In this document: one piece after another, positions 26,601 through 35,134 of the stretch
How positions within the stretch are numbered: position 1 is the stretch's first letter
Layout: each line of letters opens with the position of its first letter
Position numbers and translations under genes: made by a program
Source of the DNA: a virus
IMG/VR virus record: IMGVR_UViG_3300029319_008427
Span: 1-48,856 of that record
Direction: 5' to 3' (one strand)
Length of the DNA stretch: 48,856 bases
The notes under the pieces: generated by a model
Seen by the model: the letters and a program-made list of their open reading frames with translations, nothing else
The model's database searches: none
Told to the model about the DNA's origin: nothing

Positions 26601-29600
26601 GAAATGTCATCTGATGATATGGTGACAGTCATTATAGAAGGTTCAGATGATGATGTATATGGTCACTCACCTAGACCGATAAGATATTTCTTTGCCGTTG
26701 AAAAAAGCATGTATGATTCCGTATCCAACGATATGCTCGAAATGTTTGGTTCAATAGACGAATTTAACAATCTTATTGGCGAACCAGTAAACAGATACAG
26801 ATCAGACTACAAAGATTTAAAAAAGCTTCGAGAAATATTCTTCCGCCGTGTCGTTGGTAAACAGGTAGATCTTGATAAATATCTTGATTATTATAAGTGG
26901 TTTGATGGAGCACTTACAAACCTAGTAGAACAACTGTTCCCAGCTAGTGCGCCAATGGCAGAAAACACTAGGAATATGGTTGAAAGTCACGTTCTAGAAA
27001 GAAGTAAATATCAACACAAATATCCTATTATAGAGATGCACCCCTTTGAGCCATCGGGATCAGTGAAAGGTGGGTACGAGCAACAATATAGTTGGCGCTT
27101 TAATCACCACCCAGTAACCTCAACTCGCACCGCTGCTACAGCGACCATAGTCATAGGAGATTCTGGCGGCATTACAAATGGGGAAACTATTGTTCTAACA
27201 GATTCTGAAGGAACTGCCACAACCTATACAATTAATGGCGGAGTAGCGCCAGCTAGCGGCGGCGGTAGCGGCGGCTCAGCTACGATCGGATTTAGCGGCG
27301 TAGGTGGTGGAGCAGCAGGCAAAGTTGCCGCTGCTAATGCTATTGCCGTAGCCATCAATGCTACAACGGATGCAAACTATACCGCAGCATCGGATGGTGT
27401 AGATACAGTAACAGTCACTCAAGATACCGCAGGCACTGTTGGTAATAGATCGATCACATCAGGACTTAGCTCCACTACAGTGACAGGATTTACAGGTGCC
27501 CGAGATCATGTCCTATCAGAAAATCAAGGAGAAAATTGTAGTTGGTGGGCAAACCGAGCCGAGAGAGATGCCCACCCACTAAATCTAGGACCAAATGCTG
27601 TCGTCGGCGCAGCAACAACATTAGATAGACAAAATCTTTTTACATCTGTGCGGAAAAAAGAACTTGACAATCAGAGAAATAGATTTTATAAGCTTGATGG
27701 TGTTGTAGAAAACTCGATCGCTGGTGGACATAACCAATCACTGAATAAAATAAAAGCTAATGTATTATCATTTGATCAAGTGGCTTCAGTCGATAATTGC
27801 ACCGATGAGGTTGTACCAGCAGGTTCGCCTCACGAGAAGGTAAAACAAAAGTTTAGAGTCCAGATTGCTGGTGAGAGCTACAAAGGCGATCGCCTAGCAC
27901 CGTTTAGTTTATATAAGTCGCTTGTGGCCAGCGAGCACAACAAGCAGTTGACAAACACAGGACTATCTGGTACACACATGACCAACATTCACGAAGATGC
28001 ATATTATGGTGCTGGCTTTGAAGTGCCTATGCAAGGTCCATTTACCAACCAACACGTTGGTGGTCTTTTGTCAAGGGCACGCACAGGACAAATACAGGGC
28101 ACAGTAAACCTTCGTCGTGAAAACTACAGGCTTACTATTGCTAGTGGTACAGGTAGTTTAAACAGGTTAGATACTGAAACAGGTGCTAACAGTTCTGGCA
28201 AAGGTCATTACTATCGAGGGCTTACAGCTAAGAGCCCTGTCAATATTGCTAACATTGCCCATAAGACTGGTAGTGATGGTGTCATAGTAGGGAACTTTGA
28301 CAAAAACTATCAGGTAGTTCAAACTTCGGGCAGAAGAATAAACAATTTAGATTTTAGGGATGATCCAGACGCATATAATCCAGATCAATTTTTGTCCCCG
28401 TATGTTGGCGGACTAGTGGAAACTCCAGTGCCCTCTCGTCGAAACACTGAGTACACTTTGAAATCTAGAACAAATAATAAGACAATATTTGTTAACAGGT
28501 TCTCATCCCCAGGTAGTGTGGAGACAAGCACGCCTGCATTCTTAGATTTTAACGCACAAGAACTTGCACCTAATAACGCTTTACCATTTAGGAACCAACT
28601 TATTCGTGATGTGCAACAAGCACGATTACAGGTATATCAGTTTAGGGGTGGCTTTTTTGGTGACTTTGCGTCACAATTGTTACTTACTGGGTTTAGTGTG
28701 CAGGATCTTAATACGGGTAGCTTCTCATCAGTCCCTGTATCTCGACACGATGTGCACAGAAATGATAAACCAAAGCCGCTGATTATTCGCCAAGCAGTTG
28801 GAGCTAGTGTTGTAGAAGGCATACAGTCTGGCAGTCTTAAGAACAATGCCTTTATCAGCACACCAATTCCCAGTGGAGATAGTGTTTCTTGGTTTATGGC
28901 TTATTCAGGATCTGATACACAGACTTATAATAGATATTTTCTTAGCGGCGGGCAAATACCAGAATCCGTCGATGTTCCTACACCACCAGAGTTGGCAGAA
29001 GAAGAAAGTATTGTTAATTCTATTACTGTTTCCACTTCTGGTCAGGCCGAAATCAATGATTTCTTTATTGAACCCGTTCCAAGCGGCGGTTCATTTGATA
29101 GGTTTTTGGTCTCTGGGTCTGCATGGATAATATATGATCACACTGCGTCGAGTCACTTTTTTGCTACGAACCTTAGTGGTTCTACTGGTCCAACAGGATT
29201 AGAATCGGCAGCAGGTAGTTTCACTTACTTTCGACAAGTTGATCTTTCTGCTGCTGGAAGCTCCCAGGCAGTGCACACTGCCTTATCCTCAGCGTTTCAT
29301 GCAGCAGGTATAGGACAGGTCAGTTTAGACGGTGGCGCAAACCCGACCGCATCAATCGCTGGTATATCAATCGCTGGATCAACCAACCCAAGCTCTATGA
29401 CAGTTACATTTACAGTAAATGAGTTTGTTGATCCTGACGTGCTTGCAGGACCATTTATGTCAGTAGAGGACAACCCCTCTAACTATGGTGCAGGCAAGGG
29501 ACCACAAATAGGCAATGTAGTTACACAGCAAGGCGTTGCTGATAGTCTTTCTGTAACTCTTAGCAAGCCATTCTCTTTGATGGCAGACTATAGAACAGAC

Positions 29601-32600
29601 GATACGTCAGCAGTGTTTACGGCTTCAAATGGTGCAGTCCAGTATCGATGGGGCACAGGCAACAAGCACACTAGTTGGCAACAAATTCGACAAAGCCAGA
29701 TTAGAGCCCGAGAGTCGATTCTTAAATCGAATCAAGTGAATGTATTTGAGACAACGATAGCTCAGTCGGGAAGAACAGTAGAAACACAAAAAACACTTGA
29801 AGATCCATTTATTTATGGTAGTAGCGCCCCAATCGAAACAGTTGTATCACTAGTAGATGAAAATAGTCCAGAAGATGGAGAATTGAAATTTAGAGATACT
29901 ACATTAAAGCATACATATGGTAATAATCGACAAGGATTTATAAACGGCGACGCAAATACTAAACTCAAATACACCAGCAAGGGTGATAAGTTTATGTATG
30001 ACAGCCTACGAGACTTAAGAACAATATCTTTCAGTAAGAATCTTGCACCAGAAGAGACTGGTATAGGAAGGATCAAAAGTCACAAAATATCTCAACAAAT
30101 CTTCCCGCAAGCTAGGTATATGTTCTTGTCAGAAAGTGTGCTAAGAAACAACTTTGTATACACTCGCTGGCGAGATGATGATGAGGAAATTAATGATAGG
30201 TTCATAGGTAACGAGAAGCATGTCATATCAGATCTACTCGTGACAGACACTGGCGTGCCCCGAACAGATGAGAGGGCAGAGGGCACGATAGAAAAATATC
30301 ATCGTGATTTTAACAGACAGGTAAACAGAATTGTTGTTGGGTATACAAACTGCCAAGGTTATGAACTAGAGCAGCATTATCAGAGACCTCACGACTTGGT
30401 GGATGGTCTATTACCAAAAATGACAGCTAGCGATGGTAGTTCGTTACCAGGGACTGCTTCAATTTGGCCTTTGGATTCTTTTCTGTATTCCGATGCAGTA
30501 TTTTCTGGCTCTCATGTATTGCTCAGTGGCACCAACGTTGGAGCCCCCACAGGCTCATTGCTGGCGCAATTCTCTATAAATGATTCGACTAGATTTTACC
30601 TAAATCATTTGTATAATCGTGGCGCTGGCGAATTAATGTGGTTTAAGGCAGGAGCGCCAGTTAGGACTGGTAGTCTTGGTTACCGAGTAAACCCATGGTA
30701 TACAAGAAGAGGTTGTAATTATATTAACACATTCATAAGACTTGATGTGGATAGCATTGCAAGTCCTACAAATTATACTGCATCTGTATTTGCTCCATCT
30801 ATTGGAGGTCCTTTATTCATGCCACCCTGGACAGCAGGGAGAGATAGGCGAGCGGTTGATGGCGCTAATAAGGGAGATTTAATAGGATCTAGGGGTCCAT
30901 TCTACGATACATATAACGATTTTTCAAATGGCTTAAAATCAATAGGCAAGGGTATGTCGCTCATCCCAGAGTTTAGAATTAGTGAGCATATCGATTTATA
31001 TGAGGTGCAAAATAAAGGCGACTACATGGTTGCTAATACAAGTAGTTACACTCTTACAGGATCATCTATTGTAAGTCATGACCACACAGGGTTAAGCCTG
31101 ACCAGTTCAGCCAACGACGGTTTTATGAGAAGATATCAAAATACTGACTTTATAAAATATATGTCTCAATTTATGGTTGAGGATCAGGATATAAACGGAC
31201 TACCAACAGACCTTAAGCTAGAAACGCAAGCAGCACAAAAATTATTACCTTATGATGGGTTTTACCCTGTGATCAGAACATTGCAGATTGCTACTTTGTT
31301 TTCTCAATCGTATTCTCCTGGCATATACCCTACGGCTGGTGCTTCCTATGCCAGAGGGGTAGGAAGTGTCTCCGAATTCTCAGGGACGGGCTGGCAAAAT
31401 ATTTTAGATTACTTCTATGCCCCTGGTATAGGTTACAATTCGATTAAGTCTGGTATTGCTGTTGACATACCAGCTTGGATATTACCAGAAACAAAAATAC
31501 CTAAAGAGGAAGGACAGATTGGGCACGTTCTAAGTCGATCTATTGATCCTGAAACTATGGCCGACATTGTGAACAACAGTAGGCAATCAGTAACCACAGG
31601 CTTCTCTGACGGTATGTTTACAGATGGACCGCTTCAGCTTGGCGGCGGCGCACGTCCTGAAATAACAGCATATTTTAATCACATACCATTACCAAGAAGA
31701 TTGGGTCGTACCGAAGAAACGCAGCCAACAGGCAGTGAAGAACTGTTGTCGCACTTAATGTATTACCCCGACAGAATTCCGTTTGAAACAATAGTGAATC
31801 CAACAGAATATTTGTTGCAAAACAAATTTCTTTGCCAGCAACATCAAGAGGGGTTTGCAAATGATGTTACTAGTTCTTTACTATATTATGCTGATAATAG
31901 GTACGTGAAGGGCGCTGGTAACTTTTTTGGGGCAGTGCCAGAGGTTTTTCTAGAAAATGAAGGGTTAACAACAATTGCTACGGACCCTAGTTTAGTTGAT
32001 CCCGAAGCAATATCAGTGCAGAGTGGTACTGTTTATGCAATGGAAGTTGCCCTCAGAAAAACAGAAAACTTTAATATGTATTCAAATCCAATGGCATTTG
32101 GACCAGCAACAGCTACAGGATCTTCTTTCCACTCAGGTACTGAAGGATTAGGGATGGTCGGGTTAGATGATACCTTGCACCAAGATGAAGAGGTTGTATC
32201 AATAGGTAAGTTATACGAAAGACATATGACTTCAGATTGGGGAATGGTCACATATGGTCGTCAACCAGCGCCAAAACAACTTTTTACTGGCTACACGCTG
32301 GGTGGTGGGGCTCTGGCGACGGTCACGGGTAGTTTCCCCTCTGGCGCAGCGTTCCCAGCATTGCATGGTAATTTTGCACCATATACACCGCCATATTGGT
32401 ATGGAGAGTCTTTCGCTAGAATATATTATTCACCAACAGCTTCTGGCAAGGTTAGTATAAATGAAATACTAGAAGAAGCAGAGTATGAATATGGAAACAG
32501 CAATGATTATTTGTTTGACTACAGACACACTAGCCTAACCCAATTTGATATTAGTGCTTCTGCGGGTACAACATTCAAGCAGAATTCCTCAGACCAAGAC

Positions 32601-34271
32601 CCGCCTGTCGAGGGCAACGGCGGTATAGGAATTCCACCTTATATGTGGAACAGGGCCTGGCAAAACAAAATGGAAATCAAAGCATCAATTACTGTAAATA
32701 ATAGGCATCCTGGCAATATACAGCCAAGAAACTCTTGGATAATTATGCCTAAATGGGAATGTCCCGTGCTTGACTTCCCAATTAGGGAAGAGCCTTGGGT
32801 TAGCCAAAGTGGTTCATATAATTTTACTGCATCTATCGCTCGCTTTGACGTTTCTGATGTGGGACTTATGCCCTTTGTATCCCCATCATCAGGTTCAGAA
32901 GTTGTGCCACAACAGGGTATGTGGCACCAATATGGTGTTATGCCTGACTCAGGACAAGGAGTCCAAATGGTACTCAGGGATCTTGATGCTTCTGATAAGG
33001 AAAAGAGACTCAAGGCACAGATTATTAAGGCTGGCAGTGGAGGACAACCACCAATTATTGCTGCATCTGAAACTCGGTTATTGCCAAAGATACCAAATTC
33101 TCTTGTTGACTTAGCAGAATTTGGAGACAGAAAAAAGAAAGTTAGATCTTTAGCTAAATTGGTTGGATTCCCAGCAGAAAGGGTTAATAAACCATTACAA
33201 ATTGGAAAGCTTGCAAGTAGTAGAACAATTTATGAAGCTATAGTAGCATTGCCATATTACGAAGATTCTAATGCTGATATACAATTTATACCAATACCAT
33301 TGAAAAATGAATCCAATCAGGTAGTAGAACAATTTGGAAAACAAGTAGCTAAATTAAGAAAATCTCTATCAAGATATGTTCTCCCGCCAGTCATAGAAGA
33401 AAGAATGTCCTACTTGATACCAGAGACATACCCTTTTTCATCTGATGCAGAAGACTTATTCTTTAAGCCAAAAGAGTCATTTTTTGATAATGAAAAGCCG
33501 CCTATAGCAATTTATTTATTTGAATTTGCAACCAAATTAACTAGGCAAGATTTAGCCGACTGGTGGCAAGGCATTATGCCAGAGCCTAGTAAGAAAATCT
33601 TTTCTTCTACGGCTAATGTCTTAACAATTGATCATGCTATGCCTGCTGTTGGCTTGCAGGACTTTGGCGCAAAGCCAGGTCCAGGCGGAGGTAAAATAGA
33701 CAACAGACTGAGGGACTTGATAGATATTTCTCGATCCGTTCGTGGCGGCACAAAGGACGACCCAGGGTTTAGGCCAGACATCAGGTGGATGGTGTTTAAG
33801 GTTAAGCAGCGTGCTGCTGGCAGCTACGAAGAGATGATTAGAAGATCACTTGTAAATGCGGGTGCTAATATACCACAACCTACTGGGCAACAAGGGTATA
33901 TCAAGCGAGAAAAAAGCTATAATTGGCCATACGATTACTTCTCAACTATTGAGTTGGCTAAAATAAGCACAACAGTAACATTTAGACCTGACATAGATGA
34001 AATAGAGTCTGATGAGAAAGAGATTACCAAACCTCTTCGCAGCTTGGACGGACCTAAGCCAGGCTTAGCTCAACTAACGGCGGAGCCGCCTACCCAAAGA
34101 AGAAAAAATAAAAAAGCAAAAACACCTACACCATCGATAGGAAAAATAAATTTAAGTCAAGTTAAATTTAGTGCTGCTCGACCTGCTAAGCGTCCACCAG
34201 TAATGCAACCTAGCGTTAGACGACTAAGCTTACCTAGAATAACACCTATCTTTCGAGGTGGTGGATATTAA
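23658..34271 (+). CDS. Giant (3537-residue) baseplate/tail-fibre-like structural protein with LamG domains
   Basis: The longest gene here (10.6 kb). The N-terminal 120 residues precede a LamG/concanavalin-like domain at about 133-400 (FEYYNK-type strands, GSWDHYAFVF, LDEFRFWKEPRT, GVYFKFNEG). A second LamG-like section spans about 640-890 (FTLQADMIFP ... IRLNSCRFWNSFLTSS). An Ala/Gly/Thr-rich inserted domain lies at about 1155-1275, containing a GGGSGGSATIGF hinge, and another at about 1785-1925. The body (about 900-3400) has no domain I know. The C terminus is Lys/Pro-rich and ends in FRGGGY. Position after gp6 fits T4 gp7, but it is over three times the length of gp7. Its beta-rich inserts suggest receptor or surface contact. 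Confidence 0.7.
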   Translation: MSIKKLFDAKKAGTLGGNTATTLKKLGDNVESPEQVKAALARASNFTPKIDFSDPINFVKYGSAYRYYYDTFVYIKDFYPYDGSSREKIEFYNSLSPFEQHIINNEYPRTTGYVTIGATYGTDGSATAGYTTPTTAEYIQFKGGPHSGTFFATGSGLSNNLEFGGVSGSTVEFYYNKTEFDSSTSSPTEVILDVWNGVASGSHDYGRLTIETVSGSADRFYVSYQSGSSGVFKAAVPTAGGLTLGSGSWDHYAFVFSNSGASTSIDLYENGTCKQSNILTGSSINLVTGSLIGRIGALRTTPGPIQPGSYSGVSAGDGKLSASLDEFRFWKEPRTAEEIGRNWYMAVNGGANTTLNNSGLGVYFKFNEGITGDSTTDNVVLDYSGRLSNGEWTGYSTSGTRNTGSAIVSSSAAGFEEADPIIYGNHPTYLSRRENLSNLGLTYDYNNNSSLYYTMPGWIIDQDEQNGEDLAKLTQIMGSYLDTLYAQIGGVLSVKDVVYPTGSVQESPNNDRLLSSLGFEAPDLFDSVGEIVRFLDKDDKRPLESSIHQIKNIIYRNIYNNLSYILKSKGTRKSFGNTLRCMGIDEKIVKISTYADNVEQLLTSSYKAIPTEKRFVDFTGLRRFDDSAATVYQYYYADGYDGGSSGLLSGNLDLGDNAFTLQADMIFPLRPKPNDKSYIEPTSPSASLFGFHTPNITTTTSTDTTWASNTIDFGLQVYAIHAVTDYSEITSPVAASRDAYFLVADRLGNILLQSSTQKEVYNNTRWNIALSVRPKTYPFSQEVDGTDNEDQSYVVELYGTSYDLEEKRSSFDVSTTVNFTTGSSTLTSAKRIYAGAHRENFSGSLLTRSDIRLNSCRFWNSFLTSSVVDQQAKDADAYGLIHPYRNVKTFQTSGSSVYIPAIESLALNWDFETVTGSDAQGQFRVDDFSSGSNSIAYENNYQVEYAGTVQRHHSARGDFFKANDTPARKEYFPSLRLQAPEEMSSDDMVTVIIEGSDDDVYGHSPRPIRYFFAVEKSMYDSVSNDMLEMFGSIDEFNNLIGEPVNRYRSDYKDLKKLREIFFRRVVGKQVDLDKYLDYYKWFDGALTNLVEQLFPASAPMAENTRNMVESHVLERSKYQHKYPIIEMHPFEPSGSVKGGYEQQYSWRFNHHPVTSTRTAATATIVIGDSGGITNGETIVLTDSEGTATTYTINGGVAPASGGGSGGSATIGFSGVGGGAAGKVAAANAIAVAINATTDANYTAASDGVDTVTVTQDTAGTVGNRSITSGLSSTTVTGFTGARDHVLSENQGENCSWWANRAERDAHPLNLGPNAVVGAATTLDRQNLFTSVRKKELDNQRNRFYKLDGVVENSIAGGHNQSLNKIKANVLSFDQVASVDNCTDEVVPAGSPHEKVKQKFRVQIAGESYKGDRLAPFSLYKSLVASEHNKQLTNTGLSGTHMTNIHEDAYYGAGFEVPMQGPFTNQHVGGLLSRARTGQIQGTVNLRRENYRLTIASGTGSLNRLDTETGANSSGKGHYYRGLTAKSPVNIANIAHKTGSDGVIVGNFDKNYQVVQTSGRRINNLDFRDDPDAYNPDQFLSPYVGGLVETPVPSRRNTEYTLKSRTNNKTIFVNRFSSPGSVETSTPAFLDFNAQELAPNNALPFRNQLIRDVQQARLQVYQFRGGFFGDFASQLLLTGFSVQDLNTGSFSSVPVSRHDVHRNDKPKPLIIRQAVGASVVEGIQSGSLKNNAFISTPIPSGDSVSWFMAYSGSDTQTYNRYFLSGGQIPESVDVPTPPELAEEESIVNSITVSTSGQAEINDFFIEPVPSGGSFDRFLVSGSAWIIYDHTASSHFFATNLSGSTGPTGLESAAGSFTYFRQVDLSAAGSSQAVHTALSSAFHAAGIGQVSLDGGANPTASIAGISIAGSTNPSSMTVTFTVNEFVDPDVLAGPFMSVEDNPSNYGAGKGPQIGNVVTQQGVADSLSVTLSKPFSLMADYRTDDTSAVFTASNGAVQYRWGTGNKHTSWQQIRQSQIRARESILKSNQVNVFETTIAQSGRTVETQKTLEDPFIYGSSAPIETVVSLVDENSPEDGELKFRDTTLKHTYGNNRQGFINGDANTKLKYTSKGDKFMYDSLRDLRTISFSKNLAPEETGIGRIKSHKISQQIFPQARYMFLSESVLRNNFVYTRWRDDDEEINDRFIGNEKHVISDLLVTDTGVPRTDERAEGTIEKYHRDFNRQVNRIVVGYTNCQGYELEQHYQRPHDLVDGLLPKMTASDGSSLPGTASIWPLDSFLYSDAVFSGSHVLLSGTNVGAPTGSLLAQFSINDSTRFYLNHLYNRGAGELMWFKAGAPVRTGSLGYRVNPWYTRRGCNYINTFIRLDVDSIASPTNYTASVFAPSIGGPLFMPPWTAGRDRRAVDGANKGDLIGSRGPFYDTYNDFSNGLKSIGKGMSLIPEFRISEHIDLYEVQNKGDYMVANTSSYTLTGSSIVSHDHTGLSLTSSANDGFMRRYQNTDFIKYMSQFMVEDQDINGLPTDLKLETQAAQKLLPYDGFYPVIRTLQIATLFSQSYSPGIYPTAGASYARGVGSVSEFSGTGWQNILDYFYAPGIGYNSIKSGIAVDIPAWILPETKIPKEEGQIGHVLSRSIDPETMADIVNNSRQSVTTGFSDGMFTDGPLQLGGGARPEITAYFNHIPLPRRLGRTEETQPTGSEELLSHLMYYPDRIPFETIVNPTEYLLQNKFLCQQHQEGFANDVTSSLLYYADNRYVKGAGNFFGAVPEVFLENEGLTTIATDPSLVDPEAISVQSGTVYAMEVALRKTENFNMYSNPMAFGPATATGSSFHSGTEGLGMVGLDDTLHQDEEVVSIGKLYERHMTSDWGMVTYGRQPAPKQLFTGYTLGGGALATVTGSFPSGAAFPALHGNFAPYTPPYWYGESFARIYYSPTASGKVSINEILEEAEYEYGNSNDYLFDYRHTSLTQFDISASAGTTFKQNSSDQDPPVEGNGGIGIPPYMWNRAWQNKMEIKASITVNNRHPGNIQPRNSWIIMPKWECPVLDFPIREEPWVSQSGSYNFTASIARFDVSDVGLMPFVSPSSGSEVVPQQGMWHQYGVMPDSGQGVQMVLRDLDASDKEKRLKAQIIKAGSGGQPPIIAASETRLLPKIPNSLVDLAEFGDRKKKVRSLAKLVGFPAERVNKPLQIGKLASSRTIYEAIVALPYYEDSNADIQFIPIPLKNESNQVVEQFGKQVAKLRKSLSRYVLPPVIEERMSYLIPETYPFSSDAEDLFFKPKESFFDNEKPPIAIYLFEFATKLTRQDLADWWQGIMPEPSKKIFSSTANVLTIDHAMPAVGLQDFGAKPGPGGGKIDNRLRDLIDISRSVRGGTKDDPGFRPDIRWMVFKVKQRAAGSYEEMIRRSLVNAGANIPQPTGQQGYIKREKSYNWPYDYFSTIELAKISTTVTFRPDIDEIESDEKEITKPLRSLDGPKPGLAQLTAEPPTQRRKNKKAKTPTPSIGKINLSQVKFSAARPAKRPPVMQPSVRRLSLPRITPIFRGGGY

Positions 34272-34300
34272 AGTTTAGATAAAAGAATACTTATTGTAAT

Positions 34301-35134
34301 ATGACAACTTATTTTAACAAAAAAGAAGAAGTAATCAACCTAGAACTGACACAGTATGGCAAATACTTGTTGTCGAAAGGTAAACTTCGTCCTGTATATT
34401 ACAGTTTTTATGATGATGATGTTTTATATGACGGTGCACATGGAGGCGTATTAGAAAACCAGAATGATATTGTAACAAGAATAAAAGACACCCCAAACCT
34501 TAAAGTGGTGTATGACTTCTCATCATCAGTTGGTTTCCCAGCGCCTTATACAAAAAACTCTATGGGAGTTGTTGATGCCAATCATGGCTTGAGCAAACCC
34601 ATTGGAACTATCGATTCAGCAAAAAATTTCAAACCTGCGTGGAAAGTAAGAAAAGCAAGAACTACTGCTGTCAACCCAACAACTAGCGAGTTATCAGGTG
34701 CAGGATCACACCAATATTTAGAAACCTACAACAGAGGACAGAGAATACCACAGATGGAATTCACTGGCTCTATTACATATTCTGAGCAACCCTATGGGCT
34801 CATAATAGAACAAGAGAAAGCGATTGTCTTAAATTTAGAAGAAGTTAATGGTATTTTTAAGCCAAAAGGAAATTTTTCTGTAGAGGTTTTTGAGGTTGTG
34901 TCAGGTGCTATATCAAAGCAATTATACTTTATTCCTGAGCAAAACGCACGGGCTGAGGGTGATTTCATTAAAGCATCCGAAGAAGAATTAGCTGACCGAT
35001 ATCCTGATCTAAATAAGGATTTTGTTGAATACTATTTAGATATTAGAGTTGATCGTGAAATAGATGAGCAAGACCGATCTGATGCTGGAATAGATATATA
35101 TACTGGCGATGATGGAACTGGAGATGTTTGCTAA
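34301..35134 (+). CDS. Structural protein with 'LT..G..LLSKG' N-terminal domain
   Basis: A 277-residue protein beginning MTTYFNKKEEVINLELTQYG followed by KYLLSKGKLRPVYYSFYDDD. I recall this N-terminal pattern from proteins of marine myoviruses encoded among structural genes. The same pattern recurs at the start of the gene at 41613. The C terminus is acidic (VDREIDEQDRSDAGIDIYTG). No clear Shine-Dalgarno is visible in the 29-base spacer, which is A/T-rich. A function cannot be given; a virion role is likely from context. Confidence 0.6.
   Translation: MTTYFNKKEEVINLELTQYGKYLLSKGKLRPVYYSFYDDDVLYDGAHGGVLENQNDIVTRIKDTPNLKVVYDFSSSVGFPAPYTKNSMGVVDANHGLSKPIGTIDSAKNFKPAWKVRKARTTAVNPTTSELSGAGSHQYLETYNRGQRIPQMEFTGSITYSEQPYGLIIEQEKAIVLNLEEVNGIFKPKGNFSVEVFEVVSGAISKQLYFIPEQNARAEGDFIKASEEELADRYPDLNKDFVEYYLDIRVDREIDEQDRSDAGIDIYTGDDGTGDVC

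Noticed and set aside
35128-35133. TTG start at 35128 for the 1326-residue structural protein
   Set aside because: ATG at 35134 forms a TAATG junction, the usual arrangement in this genome.
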